DNA of 64,000 nt from Marinifilaceae bacterium (GCA_025210485.1 JAOARN010000106.1:1-64000), one strand, 5' to 3'. Counted from the first letter of the stretch, positions 1 through 9,273 are shown. Notes: generated by a model not told the origin, from the letters alone. Made by a program: numbers and translations.

Positions 1-122
1 CAATGTATCACAATGCATTATTGCTTGAAAAGTTTTTTTTAATGATTCCTAAAAGTCGAAACATTAAATTAAAAGATGATCAGTATAGAGAATTAATTAC
101 TTATGGAGAAATTGCTGCTTGA
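1..122 (+). CDS. C-terminal end of an unidentified protein (cut by window start)
   Basis: An open frame enters from the left edge and stops at TGA 120-122. About 39 residues are visible, ending ELITYGEIAA. They are mixed hydrophobic and basic, with no motif I recognise. An in-frame ATG at position 3 exists, but the frame is open to the edge, so the real start probably lies outside the window. The product cannot be named. The hydE promoter starts about 100 bases downstream, so the two genes are probably transcribed separately. Confidence 0.45.
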   Translation, partial: MYHNALLLEKFFLMIPKSRNIKLKDDQYRELITYGEIAA

Positions 123-222
123 TTTTTACCAGAGTATTGATCCTAAATATGCAAATTTTAAATGTTTTGAAAATTAATAAGTATTTAGAATGTTAATATA
201 GATAAAAAGAATACAATATGTT

Positions 223-253
223 TTTGACTGCTTATCTCTATTGTATAGATTTG
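223..253 (+). promoter_or_regulatory. Bacteroidota-type promoter of hydE
   Basis: TTTG at 223-226, a 19-base spacer and TAGATTTG at 246-253 match the Bacteroidota consensus (TTTG, N19, TAnnTTTG) exactly. The ATG of hydE is at 271, so the 5' leader would be very short, roughly 10 bases. Confidence 0.65.
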
Positions 254-270
254 TTTCAAAATTATAATAT

Positions 271-1368
271 ATGAAAAATATAGATGAGATTTTGGCAAAG
301 TCAGAATTTAGCAAATCAGATATAGTACAATTATTACAAGTAGAGGGTGACGATGAAAAAAAATTATTTAAGAAATCGCATCAGATAAAGATAGATAATG
401 TTGGTAATGAGGTTTACTTTCGTGGATTAGTTGAATTATCTAATATTTGTAAAAAGGATTGTTTATACTGTGGAATTAGAAAATCTAACACAGGTATAAA
501 TAGGTATAATATTCCTGATGATAAAATTTTGGAAGCTGCTAAATTTGCATATGAAAATAATTATGGATCAATCGTTCTGCAAGCAGGAGAGAGAGATGAT
601 AAAGATTTTGTTAATAGAATAACTTATCTTTTAAGAAGTATTAAAGAAATTAGTAAAGGTGAGTTAGGTATTACAATCTCATTAGGCGAACAGACTAGAG
701 AAACATATAGGAGGTGGTTTGAGGCGGGTGCTCATAGATATTTATTGAGAATAGAATCTAGTAATCCTGATTTATATTATAAGATTCATACAAATAATGA
801 CTTGCATTCACATTCTAAAAGGTTAGAATGTCTTAAAATACTGAAGGGAGAAGGATACCAAGTTGGTACAGGAGTAATGATTGGTTTGCCTTTTCAGTCT
901 TTTGAAGATTTGGCAAATGATATATTGTTTATGAAAGATTTTGATATCGATATGGTAGGAATGGGGCCTTATATTGAACATTCTGATACTCCATTATTTC
1001 AGTATAAAGATAGCTTGAAGAGTCTGGATTATAGGTTTAGGCTTGCGTTAAGGATGATAGCTATACTCCGAATAGTGATGAAAGATATTAATATTGCCTC
1101 AGCAACAGCACTTCAGGCAATTGATCCTTTAGGACGTGAAAAAGCTTTAAAAATAGGTGCAAATGTTATAATGCCCAATATTACGCCCACTTCTAATAGA
1201 TCCGATTACCTATTGTATCAAAATAAACCATGCACGGATGAGGGAGCTGAGGATTGTACTAATTGTATGGAAGCTCGAATAAATTTGGCTGATGGTGTCA
1301 TTGGGTATGGCAAATGGGGAGATTCAAAGCATTTTAAAAAAAGAAATAAGAACAAAGGTAAAGATTAG
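271..1368 (+). CDS. hydE: [FeFe] hydrogenase H-cluster radical SAM maturase HydE
   Basis: A 365-residue radical SAM enzyme. The SAM cluster motif CX3CX2C lies at Cys60, Cys64 and Cys67 (NICKKDCLYCG). A second Cys set near the C-terminus, spaced C-X7-C-X2-C (around PCTDEGAEDCTNC), matches the accessory cluster site of HydE and separates it from BioB and PylB. Family knowledge: HydE acts with HydG and HydF to build the diiron subcluster of [FeFe]-hydrogenase. The length is normal for the family. It has its own promoter and terminator and is monocistronic here; hydF, hydG and a hydrogenase are not in the window. PylB is the main alternative and is less likely. Confidence 0.88.
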   Translation: MKNIDEILAKSEFSKSDIVQLLQVEGDDEKKLFKKSHQIKIDNVGNEVYFRGLVELSNICKKDCLYCGIRKSNTGINRYNIPDDKILEAAKFAYENNYGSIVLQAGERDDKDFVNRITYLLRSIKEISKGELGITISLGEQTRETYRRWFEAGAHRYLLRIESSNPDLYYKIHTNNDLHSHSKRLECLKILKGEGYQVGTGVMIGLPFQSFEDLANDILFMKDFDIDMVGMGPYIEHSDTPLFQYKDSLKSLDYRFRLALRMIAILRIVMKDINIASATALQAIDPLGREKALKIGANVIMPNITPTSNRSDYLLYQNKPCTDEGAEDCTNCMEARINLADGVIGYGKWGDSKHFKKRNKNKGKD

Positions 1369-1371
1369 TAA

Positions 1372-1398
1372 AAAAAAGAGCTCATAGAGCTCTTTTTT
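1372..1398 (+). terminator. Rho-independent terminator after hydE
   Basis: A perfect 12-bp stem: AAAAAAGAGCTC (1372-1383) pairs with GAGCTCTTTTTT (1387-1398) across a 3-base loop. The flanking A and T runs make it usable in either direction, but the position just after the hydE stop fits that gene. Confidence 0.85.
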
Positions 1399-1442
1399 AT
1401 TATAAAACCATAGTCTATTAACTTATAAAAATAGTATCTGTA

Positions 1443-2234
1443 GTGGATAATAATTATAAACAAAATATACTTTTACTGGTAAACAGTCACACCGATTTGG
1501 AAAAATTATTAAAGCTAGCATCTGTTATGTGTTCTGAAAGTAATATGACATATAAAATAATTGCTTGTGATGATTTATTTCCTGAAAATATTGAAAATAA
1601 ATTCGATTGTCTCTCATCGTCTCTAGATTGTGTATTTTTAACTAAGTCGAAACAGATAAATAATATAATTGAAGAATATGATGCATCAATTATTCTCGCT
1701 TATATGCCATCTAGATTTGGGCTCTTTAATAATAATTGTTATGTCTTTAATATTTTAAGAATTGCAAAAATTCCAAGTTTGATAATAGGAAATTCCACTA
1801 TAGTTGAAACTAATTATGAATATACTTTATTGCACTTGAGTTTTCAGAAGGAGACTAAAGAACAATTTCCTTGGTTGGGATTTTTAACTCGTAAACTAGA
1901 TACGAAAGCATTGATTTATTCTTCAAAAATCTATAATAATTCAACAAAAAATAAAATTAATGCCATAAAAATGTTTGGTAAGAAAATAATGGATGCAGAT
2001 GCTGCTAAATATGAAATGTATGATACAAATATGAGTTTTTCGAAACTTAACAAGTTTTTATTTTCTTCTGCCCAAGATACACCAAAAACGATAGTGTTCT
2101 ATCTTAGTTTTGCATTTAAAAGTTTATTCGGAGAATTTTTTGAAACGAGAAGAATAACTAGGATGGTTTCTAAATTCAGATTTCCAATTTTTTATATTAA
2201 TCCTAAAAAAGACTATTATATCCCATGTAAATAA
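1443..2234 (+). CDS. Universal-stress-protein-like (UspA fold) protein, tentative
   Basis: 263 residues, soluble. The layout suggests two tandem Usp-like alpha/beta units. The first begins with a short strand (NILLLVNS) and ends with a hydrophobic strand (KIPSLIIGNS, near 120). The second ends with RFPIFYINP near the C-terminus, where Usp domains usually carry the core C-terminal strand. No clear ATP-binding G-X2-G-X9-G(S/T) signature is visible, so the family call is by shape rather than motif. The only workable start in this frame is GTG at 1443, because an in-frame stop lies 16 bases upstream at 1425-1427. It follows the hydE terminator, so it is a separate unit. Function unknown. Confidence 0.5.
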   Translation: MDNNYKQNILLLVNSHTDLEKLLKLASVMCSESNMTYKIIACDDLFPENIENKFDCLSSSLDCVFLTKSKQINNIIEEYDASIILAYMPSRFGLFNNNCYVFNILRIAKIPSLIIGNSTIVETNYEYTLLHLSFQKETKEQFPWLGFLTRKLDTKALIYSSKIYNNSTKNKINAIKMFGKKIMDADAAKYEMYDTNMSFSKLNKFLFSSAQDTPKTIVFYLSFAFKSLFGEFFETRRITRMVSKFRFPIFYINPKKDYYIPCK

Positions 2235-2330
2235 TAATCTTGTATTTTCATTATGTAGATATCTAAGTGTTAAGGTGGTTTTTAAATACAGAAAAAGTGA
2301 CCAGTGGAATTCTCAATTAGTAGATTATGC

Positions 2331-2376
2331 TAAAATAATATACTCGATTAATTACACAATAGAGTATATTATTTTA
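2331..2376. terminator. Long inverted repeat, probable bidirectional terminator
   Basis: TAAAATAATATACTC (2331-2345) is a perfect 15-bp inverted match to GAGTATATTATTTTA (2362-2376), with a 16-base loop. It sits between the convergent Usp-like gene (plus) and the TudS gene (minus). A short T-rich stretch follows on the plus strand (ttt at 2378-2380). Confidence 0.55.
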
Positions 2377-2497
2377 GTTTTAAATGTAGATAGAGTATAT
2401 GTTTTATGATAAGTTTATTTAGAGGAATTAATCTTTTGTTGTTTTAAGTAGGTAGTCATTTTAGTAAATGTAATATTGTCATCTGTTTGATTGTGGT

Positions 2498-2950
2498 TTA
2501 TTTATCTAAAATTTCTTTTAGTAATTCTATCTCATTTTCTGTATACACCTTAATGTTATTATTGATAAGTAATTTAGCAGTTAGACCATTCCCTTTAATT
2601 ATTTCACCATCGTGATTACCGCTGTATATTCTTCCTTTTCCACATGACGGGCTTCTTGATTTGAGAATTGCTATTTTGGAATTGATTAGTTTTGCAATTT
2701 CTAAAGTTTTTTTTGCTCCTAATTCAAATTCAGATGTAAAGTCTTTGCCCTCGGCTGTTTTAACTTTTTTTTCACCCTCTTCTATTACTATTTCACAGGC
2801 TTCCCTAGGTATAGGAAGTTCCCCTAGAATTTCAGGACATATGGGCATTGCTTTTCCTGATTTGAATAGCTCTTCTAATTCTTCTATTTTTGTGCATTCT
2901 CCGTTGTATCTGCATTTTACGCCGATTAGACAGGAACTTATAAGTATCAT
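2498..2950 (-). CDS. DUF523 / TudS-type thiouracil desulfurase family protein
   Basis: 150 residues, the full length of the compact DUF523 family. Diagnostic motifs: SSCLIGVKCRY at the N-terminus (Cys7, Cys13), PICPE (Cys38) and SRSPSCGKG (Cys103). Characterised TudS proteins of this family bind a [4Fe-4S] cluster through three Cys and remove sulfur from thiouracil; that activity is inferred here. The ATG overlaps the TGA of the upstream sensor kinase (ATGA arrangement, 2947-2950), so the two are translationally coupled. A kinase-desulfurase operon with no response regulator is an odd combination. Confidence 0.8.
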   Translation of the reverse strand: MILISSCLIGVKCRYNGECTKIEELEELFKSGKAMPICPEILGELPIPREACEIVIEEGEKKVKTAEGKDFTSEFELGAKKTLEIAKLINSKIAILKSRSPSCGKGRIYSGNHDGEIIKGNGLTAKLLINNNIKVYTENEIELLKEILDK

Positions 2951-4008
2951 ATGTTTAAATTTATTTTTAATTCAATTTTGTATTCATTAATTGATATTTT
3001 TTCTTCTAATTTGTAATTGTTATTATAAATCAGTTTTAACCTTCTTTTCACGTTTTCGAGTCCAACTCCCTTGTTTTTATTGTTTTGGTTTTCTTCGTTT
3101 AGGTCACAGCTATTTGAAATGTTTAGTTCAAAAACTCCCTGATCCGATATCTTTATGGTTATATTAATAAATGGATTGTTGTTTATTGATACATGTTTGA
3201 ATGCATTCTCTATCAAAGGTTCGATAAGTAAAGGTGCAATTTTCCAATTAGCGCTGTCTCCTAATATTTCATATTTTATAGGAGTTCTATTATGTCTTAT
3301 TTTTTGTAATTCAATAAAGTTATTTATAAAATTAAGCTCTTTATCAAGAAATACATATTTTTCATTACATTCATATATGATATACCTCATTAGGTCTGAT
3401 AATTTAAGAATAACATCAGGGGTTTTGTCTGATTTGTCTAAAGCAAGAGCGTAAATATTGTTAAGTGTATTGAATAAGAAATGAGGATTTATTTGAGATT
3501 TAAGAGCATTTAATTCGAATTCTAATCGTTTGTTTTCTGCTGCCACTAGCTTGTCCGATACTTGTTTTAGAACAAACCATTCCCTTACTAATGATAGAAA
3601 TGAACTAACAAATATGTAAATAAGAGTAAAAAAAGAAAAATTAAAGCATACCTCGAAACTCATTTTGTTAAATATACTATCCTTTATAAAAATAAAGTTT
3701 AATGGATATGCTAATGTTGTAGTAATTAGTATTCCAGTTAAACAACTGGTTGATAGTATGGATATAGCATATGTTATGAATCTTTTGTTTTTAAAAAGAT
3801 ATTTTATCAATAGTGATAAGTTTATGTAAACAGCAAGTGCAATAAAGCTGTGGATTGCAAATATCAATACAATTGTGTTTAAACTAAGTTTAGTGCCTGC
3901 TGCAACACCCAGAGAGAATCCCCATACAATTATTGAACAAAGCCAGAAAAATAAGTGATATAGAATTCTGGTTCTTTTGTTTGGATATTTAATGAAATCT
4001 TTTGTCAA
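2947..4008 (-). CDS. LytS/YehU-type sensor histidine kinase (orphan)
   Basis: 353 residues. Residues 1-145 hold about four membrane segments. A short coiled region follows, then the His_kinase domain of the LytS type with the phospho-acceptor His176 in INPHFLFNTL. The N box is LIEPLIENAFKH and the G box GVGLENVKRRL, giving a complete ATPase. The start is TTG at 4006-4008: no ATG lies nearby, and it is 5 bases after the amidase stop, so the gene is probably co-transcribed with the amidase. Such kinases are usually paired with a LytTR response regulator. None is adjacent here; the next gene is the DUF523 protein, overlapping by 4 bases. Confidence 0.85.
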   Translation of the reverse strand: MTKDFIKYPNKRTRILYHLFFWLCSIIVWGFSLGVAAGTKLSLNTIVLIFAIHSFIALAVYINLSLLIKYLFKNKRFITYAISILSTSCLTGILITTTLAYPLNFIFIKDSIFNKMSFEVCFNFSFFTLIYIFVSSFLSLVREWFVLKQVSDKLVAAENKRLEFELNALKSQINPHFLFNTLNNIYALALDKSDKTPDVILKLSDLMRYIIYECNEKYVFLDKELNFINNFIELQKIRHNRTPIKYEILGDSANWKIAPLLIEPLIENAFKHVSINNNPFINITIKISDQGVFELNISNSCDLNEENQNNKNKGVGLENVKRRLKLIYNNNYKLEEKISINEYKIELKINLNI

Positions 4009-4013
4009 TTTTA

Positions 4014-5177
4014 TTATTTTATAAGTTTTGATGCTTGAGATATGCTTATTCTTTTTCCATTATTGTAAGCTAGAATAAAACAATCTGGTATAACAGTCTT
4101 TATTTTTCTTTGTTTTTCCTTTGCTTCTTTTAGGCTATATATTTTACCTACAAAATATTTATATCTATTGCCCATTTTAATTTGTTTTACATTTTTAACT
4201 TTTCTGTAAACTCTTGAATTTTTATTTAATGGTTTAATTGACGAGGCAACTTGTATGTAGAAATATATATTCTTATTGTTTGTTTTTGCAACTTTCTTTT
4301 TTGTTGTTTTATTGTTGGTTTTTTGTGCAGTATTATTGTTAGTCTTTTTTGATAATAGTAAGCTCGATTTCTCTATAGATGTTTTGTATTCTTTGAAAGC
4401 TCTATAAATACCACTAGCAAGATACACTTGTCCTTTTTTCGATCTTAAATATTTTTCTTCCGTCGGGTTTGATACAAAACCCACTTCCACTAGAATAGAG
4501 GGCATACTAACCTTTTTAAGTACCCAAAAACCAGCTTGTCTTACTCCTCTAGATTGACGCCCTACTCGTTTTGCAAATTGATTTTCTGTTAATTGCGCCA
4601 TCAATATACTTTTGTCTACATTGACTCCTTGCATTAAATTAAAAATTATGTAAGAAGCAGGAGCGTTTGGGTCAAAGCCTTGGTATTTGGTAGAATAGTC
4701 TTCCTCGTATAGCATTACTGAATTTTCTTTCATCGCTAATTCAAGGTTTTCTTTTGTTTTATGTAAACCTAGAGTGTAAGTTTCAGTGCCTTTTATCCTG
4801 TAATTTCGATTCGCGTTTGCATGTATAGAAATAAATAAATCGGCTTTAACTTTGTTTGCTATTTCTGATCTTTTATCTAAAGGAATAAAAATGTCTTTTT
4901 TTCTAGTGTAAACTACTTTTACATCAGGAATATTTTTTTCAATATAACTTCCAACTAGCAATGCAATTTTTAAGGCAATGTCTTTTTCTTTTACAGTCTT
5001 ACCTAATGCTCCTGGATCTTTTCCGCCGTGTCCAGCATCTATAACAACAGTATTTAGTTTATAAGCTTTATTTTGTGAAAAAACATTATTGTTCAAAAAA
5101 AATATAAAAAATAAAACTATAAGCCAAATTGTTTGTTTATAGTTAATTATGCTAATTGAGTTTTGTTTAATATTCAT
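4014..5177 (-). CDS. N-acetylmuramoyl-L-alanine amidase (Amidase_3) with SPOR-like tail
   Basis: 387 residues. Residues about 14-34 form a signal peptide or anchor. Amidase_3 domain: VVIDAGHGGKDPGALG carries the first Zn ligand (His50), SIHANA the second His, and EVGFVSNPTEEKYL the catalytic Glu region. A Lys/Thr/Asn-rich linker (about 275-303) leads to a C-terminal SPOR-like fold (IYFYIQVASS to the end), which would target denuded glycan strands. Family role: cleaves the amide bond between MurNAc and the peptide stem during cell separation. It is divergent from the LptD-like gene, a pairing that I recall as common in Bacteroidota. TAA lies 5 bases before the kinase start. Confidence 0.9.
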   Translation of the reverse strand: MNIKQNSISIINYKQTIWLIVLFFIFFLNNNVFSQNKAYKLNTVVIDAGHGGKDPGALGKTVKEKDIALKIALLVGSYIEKNIPDVKVVYTRKKDIFIPLDKRSEIANKVKADLFISIHANANRNYRIKGTETYTLGLHKTKENLELAMKENSVMLYEEDYSTKYQGFDPNAPASYIIFNLMQGVNVDKSILMAQLTENQFAKRVGRQSRGVRQAGFWVLKKVSMPSILVEVGFVSNPTEEKYLRSKKGQVYLASGIYRAFKEYKTSIEKSSLLLSKKTNNNTAQKTNNKTTKKKVAKTNNKNIYFYIQVASSIKPLNKNSRVYRKVKNVKQIKMGNRYKYFVGKIYSLKEAKEKQRKIKTVIPDCFILAYNNGKRISISQASKLIK

Positions 5178-5239
5178 AAATAAATTTAAAATTTTAATTA
5201 TCTAGCCTAAACAATTAGGCAATATCACAGTTTTATTTG

Positions 5240-5247
5240 TATTTTTG
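5240..5247 (+). promoter_or_regulatory. Candidate -7 box for the LptD-like gene
   Basis: TATTTTTG matches TAnnTTTG. No good TTTG is found 19 bases upstream, so support is partial. The leader would be about 105 bases. Confidence 0.3.
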
Positions 5248-5360
5248 GCAACCTTGCTTATTATAATATCTTAAATATAAGCATACTGAATTATTTGACT
5301 GGTCAATTATCAGTTTTATAATCAGACATTTTACTAAAAACGATAGAATTTTTATTGAAA

Positions 5361-8093
5361 ATGATAATAACTTTTTTCAGAAACAAAAATAATACTTTGA
5401 ACTTGTATTTAAAACCATTAGCGAGGCTTTTTCTTATTTTTACTCTATGTTTGTTGTGTTTTTCTGGTTATTCTGCAAAATATAATAAAATAAATTATAA
5501 GTTTTTACTCAAGAACTCATATGCTAAGCCTGATAGTCTAAAAGATATTAAAAAGAAGAAAAAATCAAAAAAAAATATTTCTGATTCTATTGTTCAAGTT
5601 AAGGATAGTATTTCCCCTGATTCTCTTAATAAAAAGAAAGCTCCTTTTACCGATGTTGTTGAATATTCTGCTGATGATTCTATTCGTTTTTCTCTTACTG
5701 GACAAAAAGTTTGGCTAGTTAAAAATGCTCATGTGAAATATGGAACTACTGAATTAAAAGCTTATTATATTCAGTTAGATTTGGAAAATAAAATTGCTCA
5801 TGCTTATGGTAGAAAGGATAGTTTGGGTAATTTCGTCGATACACCTGAGTTCAAAGATGCTTCTGAAGAGTTTAAATGTAAAGAGCTGAAATATAGCTTT
5901 GATACTGGTCAGGGATTAGTGAAAGAGATTATTACCGAGCAGGACGGTGGTTTTGTGCATGGTGAGCTTACTAAGAAAATAGATGATGAAACTTTTTATA
6001 TGAGAAACGGGAAGTATACGACCTGTGATCATGAGCATCCGCATTTCTATATTCAAATGACAAAAGCAAAGCTTATTAAGGATGATAAAATTGTGTCTGG
6101 TCCGCTATATATGGTTTTGGAAGATGTGCCATTGCCTATTGGTTTGCCTTTTGCTATGTTTCCTTTTAGCTCATCATACTCTTCGGGTTTAATAATTCCA
6201 TCCTACGGAGAGGAACAGAGAAGAGGTTTTAATTTAAGAGGTGGTGGATATTATTGGGCGATAAATGATTACATGGACTTGTCTCTTACTGGAGATATTT
6301 TCTCGAATGGTTCTTGGGGGTCATATATTCAATCAAAATATAAAAAGAATTATAAATTTAGTGGAAATTTATCAGCTGAATATCACTTCAATAAATTTGG
6401 TGACAAAGGTTTGTCAGATTATTCTGAAACTACTGATTTTGCTATTCGTTGGTCCCACAATCAAGATCCAAAAGCTAATCCATATAGAACATTTTCTGCT
6501 TCTGTAAATTTTTCTACAACAAATAATGATAGGAACAATTCTCAAAATATTGGAAATATCGTTAATAATCAAAAGCAATCTAGTATCAGTTATAGTAAAA
6601 AGTGGCCCGAGTCGCCTTTTAGTTTGAATGCAACTTTGCGTCACTCTCAAAATAGTATCGATTCTACTATATCATTGACTACTCCAAGTATGAACTTTAA
6701 GATGACTCGCCAGTATATTTTTAGAAAAAAAGGGAAGTCATCAAATCTGAAATGGTATGATAAAATAGGTATTACCTATTCTTCCAAATTGGAGAATCGA
6801 ATAAATACAAAAGAGAAAGAATTGAAAAATGCATCTTTGGCAAAAGATTGGAAGAATGGATATCAGCATAGTATTCCTATTCAAACTGAATTCAAAATAA
6901 CTAAAGACTTAACATTAAGTCCTACAATTTCTTATAATGGTGTTATGTATACTAGATCAATCGAGAAATCATGGGATGACGCAATGAATAATGGTGAAGG
7001 TGGTGTAAAGACAGATACTGTGCAAGGAATCAAATATGCACATAATTATTCGACCGGAATTTCTCTTCCTTTCAGCCCAAAGATATACGGTATGTATATT
7101 TTTAAGGAAACATCTAAATTGGCTGCGATAAGACACGTTATGACTCCTAGTGTCACTGTGAGTTATACTCCTGAAATTGGTGTGCCTAGAGAGAAGTATT
7201 ACAAAAAATATTACGACAAAAGGCAAAAAAGAGAAGTGGAATATTCAATGTTTGAAGGAGGTATTTATGGAACTCCTACTGGTGCTAAAGAGAGTGGTTC
7301 TGTACGATTTTCTCTTAAGAATAATGTTGAAGCCAAGCTTAGAACAGCTAATGATACAACGGGAAATGAAGATTTTAAAAAAATAAAAATTATTGAGTCT
7401 TTAGATTTTTCTACTACATATGATATGTTTAAAGATTCACTTAATTGGAGTGATATATCGATGAGTGGTAGTACCTCAATATTTAATCGAAAATTAAGTA
7501 TACGAGTTGGTTCAAATTTTAGTCCGTATGCTCTTGACGATAATGATAGGTTAGTTGATGAGTTTAAGTTGAGACTTACAAGAGCTAGTGTAAAATTAGG
7601 GTTTAATTTATCTGCGAATGATTTGAAAGGCAAGCAAAATGCGAGTCAAAATTCTAATTCTACTCTCGATACTGGTGTGGATATGGATCAGCAAAGACGT
7701 GATGCGATGTCTGTTGCTAATGATATAAATAATTCAGCAGTAAAGGAATATGTTGATTTTAATATTCCTTGGTCATTTTCAGTCAATTATGGATGGACAT
7801 ATTCGAAAGCATACCGGAAAAGCACTACTAATCAAACATTTAATGTTTCTGGTAATTTTGATTTAACTCCAAAATGGAAGTTTAATTTTTCTTCGGGTTA
7901 TGATTTTGAAGCAAAAGAGATTACCGCTACTCAGTTTAGTATATTGAGAGATTTGCATTGTTGGCAGATGAGTTTTAATGCTATTCCGTTTGGAGCATAT
8001 CAGTCCTATAATTTCAGGATTAATGTAAAATCTTCGATCTTACAAGATTTAAAATATGAAAAGAAACAAGCATGGCAGGATGTTTCTTTCTAG
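5361..8093 (+). CDS. Putative LPS-assembly outer-membrane protein, LptD-like (Bacteroidota type)
   Basis: About 910 residues. An N-terminal membrane segment or signal is followed by a Lys/Ser-rich linker. Next comes an OstA-like jellyroll domain (about 65-200, starting SADDSIRFSLTGQKVW) and a long C-terminal beta-barrel region rich in alternating aromatic strands, ending WQDVSF. This matches the LptD_2 family of Bacteroidota, which is expected to insert lipopolysaccharide into the outer leaflet with LptE. I chose ATG 5361 rather than the upstream in-frame TTG (5355). It is divergent from the amidase, monocistronic, and closed by a strong terminator at 8117-8155. No LptE is seen. Confidence 0.82.
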   Translation: MIITFFRNKNNTLNLYLKPLARLFLIFTLCLLCFSGYSAKYNKINYKFLLKNSYAKPDSLKDIKKKKKSKKNISDSIVQVKDSISPDSLNKKKAPFTDVVEYSADDSIRFSLTGQKVWLVKNAHVKYGTTELKAYYIQLDLENKIAHAYGRKDSLGNFVDTPEFKDASEEFKCKELKYSFDTGQGLVKEIITEQDGGFVHGELTKKIDDETFYMRNGKYTTCDHEHPHFYIQMTKAKLIKDDKIVSGPLYMVLEDVPLPIGLPFAMFPFSSSYSSGLIIPSYGEEQRRGFNLRGGGYYWAINDYMDLSLTGDIFSNGSWGSYIQSKYKKNYKFSGNLSAEYHFNKFGDKGLSDYSETTDFAIRWSHNQDPKANPYRTFSASVNFSTTNNDRNNSQNIGNIVNNQKQSSISYSKKWPESPFSLNATLRHSQNSIDSTISLTTPSMNFKMTRQYIFRKKGKSSNLKWYDKIGITYSSKLENRINTKEKELKNASLAKDWKNGYQHSIPIQTEFKITKDLTLSPTISYNGVMYTRSIEKSWDDAMNNGEGGVKTDTVQGIKYAHNYSTGISLPFSPKIYGMYIFKETSKLAAIRHVMTPSVTVSYTPEIGVPREKYYKKYYDKRQKREVEYSMFEGGIYGTPTGAKESGSVRFSLKNNVEAKLRTANDTTGNEDFKKIKIIESLDFSTTYDMFKDSLNWSDISMSGSTSIFNRKLSIRVGSNFSPYALDDNDRLVDEFKLRLTRASVKLGFNLSANDLKGKQNASQNSNSTLDTGVDMDQQRRDAMSVANDINNSAVKEYVDFNIPWSFSVNYGWTYSKAYRKSTTNQTFNVSGNFDLTPKWKFNFSSGYDFEAKEITATQFSILRDLHCWQMSFNAIPFGAYQSYNFRINVKSSILQDLKYEKKQAWQDVSF

Positions 8094-8116
8094 AAAATAA
8101 AATATATCGCATTATA

Positions 8117-8155
8117 AAAAAAACCTAATTAGAGGATGACTAATTAGGTTTTTTT
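8117..8155. terminator. Strong bidirectional terminator between lptD-like and selD-like genes
   Basis: A 16-bp perfect stem: AAAAAAACCTAATTAG (8117-8132) pairs with CTAATTAGGTTTTTTT (8140-8155), with a 7-base loop. It sits between convergent genes and has U tracts in both directions. Confidence 0.9.
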
Positions 8156-8161
8156 ATGGTT

Positions 8162-9166
8162 CTATTTGAATTCAATAAACTTTCCTTGTTTTTTTAATGC
8201 TTTTACTGATCCTATCTTATAGGCTTCGGTGTTGTTCTGAGCACAGAAATCCTCAAATTCCTTGTTCTTAGTATTGTCTATTGATAACATTATGCCACCA
8301 CACATTATTGGTGTGGATATAATCGTGGCAAGAATAGAGTCTTCAAGATTTGTGTATTTTTTATAATGTCGCCAGTTTTCGGTGCTTTCTTTAGGGAAAA
8401 TTCTTTGTTCTATGTTTTTAGTAGTATTCTTAAATATTGGTATCTTATCTAGTGATATTTCCGCAGAACATTTGAATTGATTGCATGAGTTAATAATATG
8501 ACCTATCAAGCCTAAAGATGAAAGATTAGTCATTCTCCGAGCATATTTCTTATCTGCTAGTAAGGCTCCAATATGGTTTGGTATTGTAATATATTTATAT
8601 AAGTCCTGATCTAATTCCGTTTTGTTAAGTTTCGCACTTAACAGAGCTGAGTCAATTCCTAAGGGTTTGGTTATATATATATCATTACCGGTAAACATAT
8701 CCTTGCGAAAGTCGATTGAAGCAATATCAACGATACCATTTACCGAAAGTCCAAAAAACAATTCATCGGAGCTTATAGTATATCCTCCTGTTACTTTTAT
8801 ATTGCATTCTTCACAAATATCATTAGCTCCTTTAAGTATATCATCATAATTATGATTGTTTCCATTTTTTTCGGACCAACTAGTGATAATAGATGCAGAA
8901 ATAGGGGTGTATCCTATAGAGTAAATTTCATTTAAAGAACTGCATGCGGCAAATTTTCCGAAGATATAGTCATCCTCGATAATCATCGGGAAGTAGTTGA
9001 TTGTATTAACAAGGGCTTTACCATTGCCCAAATCGTAATATGTTGTATCTTCAGAAATAATGGATTTTTGGAATTTGCTATTGTTAGCATAATAATCTGA
9101 GCCTAAATTATATTTTATCTCAATAGGTGTTATTTTATGACCATAATTCAATTTGAAATCTATCAT
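8162..9166 (-). CDS. SelD-like AIR-synthase-fold protein, paralog A (degenerate active site)
   Basis: 334 residues, alignable over its whole length with selenide, water dikinase (SelD) as I recall the E. coli sequence. Shared landmarks: YYDLGNG, FGKFAACSSLNEIY, PISASIIT, TGGYTISSDELFFGLSVNGI, ITKPLGI and CGGIMLSID. The N-terminal GCGCK motif has become NYGHK, so both Cys are lost while the Lys is kept. At the four E. coli metal-binding Asp positions (51, 68, 91, 227) it has Asp, Asn, Glu and Asn. It is the most divergent of the four paralogs. A conventional phosphoseleno-transfer is therefore unlikely; the function is unknown. It has its own candidate promoter at 9274-9304. Confidence 0.75.
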   Translation of the reverse strand: MIDFKLNYGHKITPIEIKYNLGSDYYANNSKFQKSIISEDTTYYDLGNGKALVNTINYFPMIIEDDYIFGKFAACSSLNEIYSIGYTPISASIITSWSEKNGNNHNYDDILKGANDICEECNIKVTGGYTISSDELFFGLSVNGIVDIASIDFRKDMFTGNDIYITKPLGIDSALLSAKLNKTELDQDLYKYITIPNHIGALLADKKYARRMTNLSSLGLIGHIINSCNQFKCSAEISLDKIPIFKNTTKNIEQRIFPKESTENWRHYKKYTNLEDSILATIISTPIMCGGIMLSIDNTKNKEFEDFCAQNNTEAYKIGSVKALKKQGKFIEFK

Positions 9167-9273
9167 TATGTATTTGTTGTTAAAAAAATTAAATTACTTT
9201 AGTTTAATAAGAGTGTGTAATTTGTATTGAACAAAAAATATATAATGTTCGCTGAGGCTGTGTTCTTGGAGTG

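Noticed and set aside
271-1368. BioB or PylB as the identity of the radical SAM gene
   Set aside because: The C-terminal C-X7-C-X2-C cluster site and sequence around the SAM cluster fit HydE; no biotin or pyrrolysine genes are near.
2661-3454. Plus-strand frames opposite the DUF523 and kinase genes
   Set aside because: Antisense shadows of genes with clear motifs; no start context or homology.
6265-7633. Several overlapping frames inside the LptD-like gene
   Set aside because: All are shorter, run in other frames of a gene with clear beta-barrel coding sequence, and lack any recognisable protein features.
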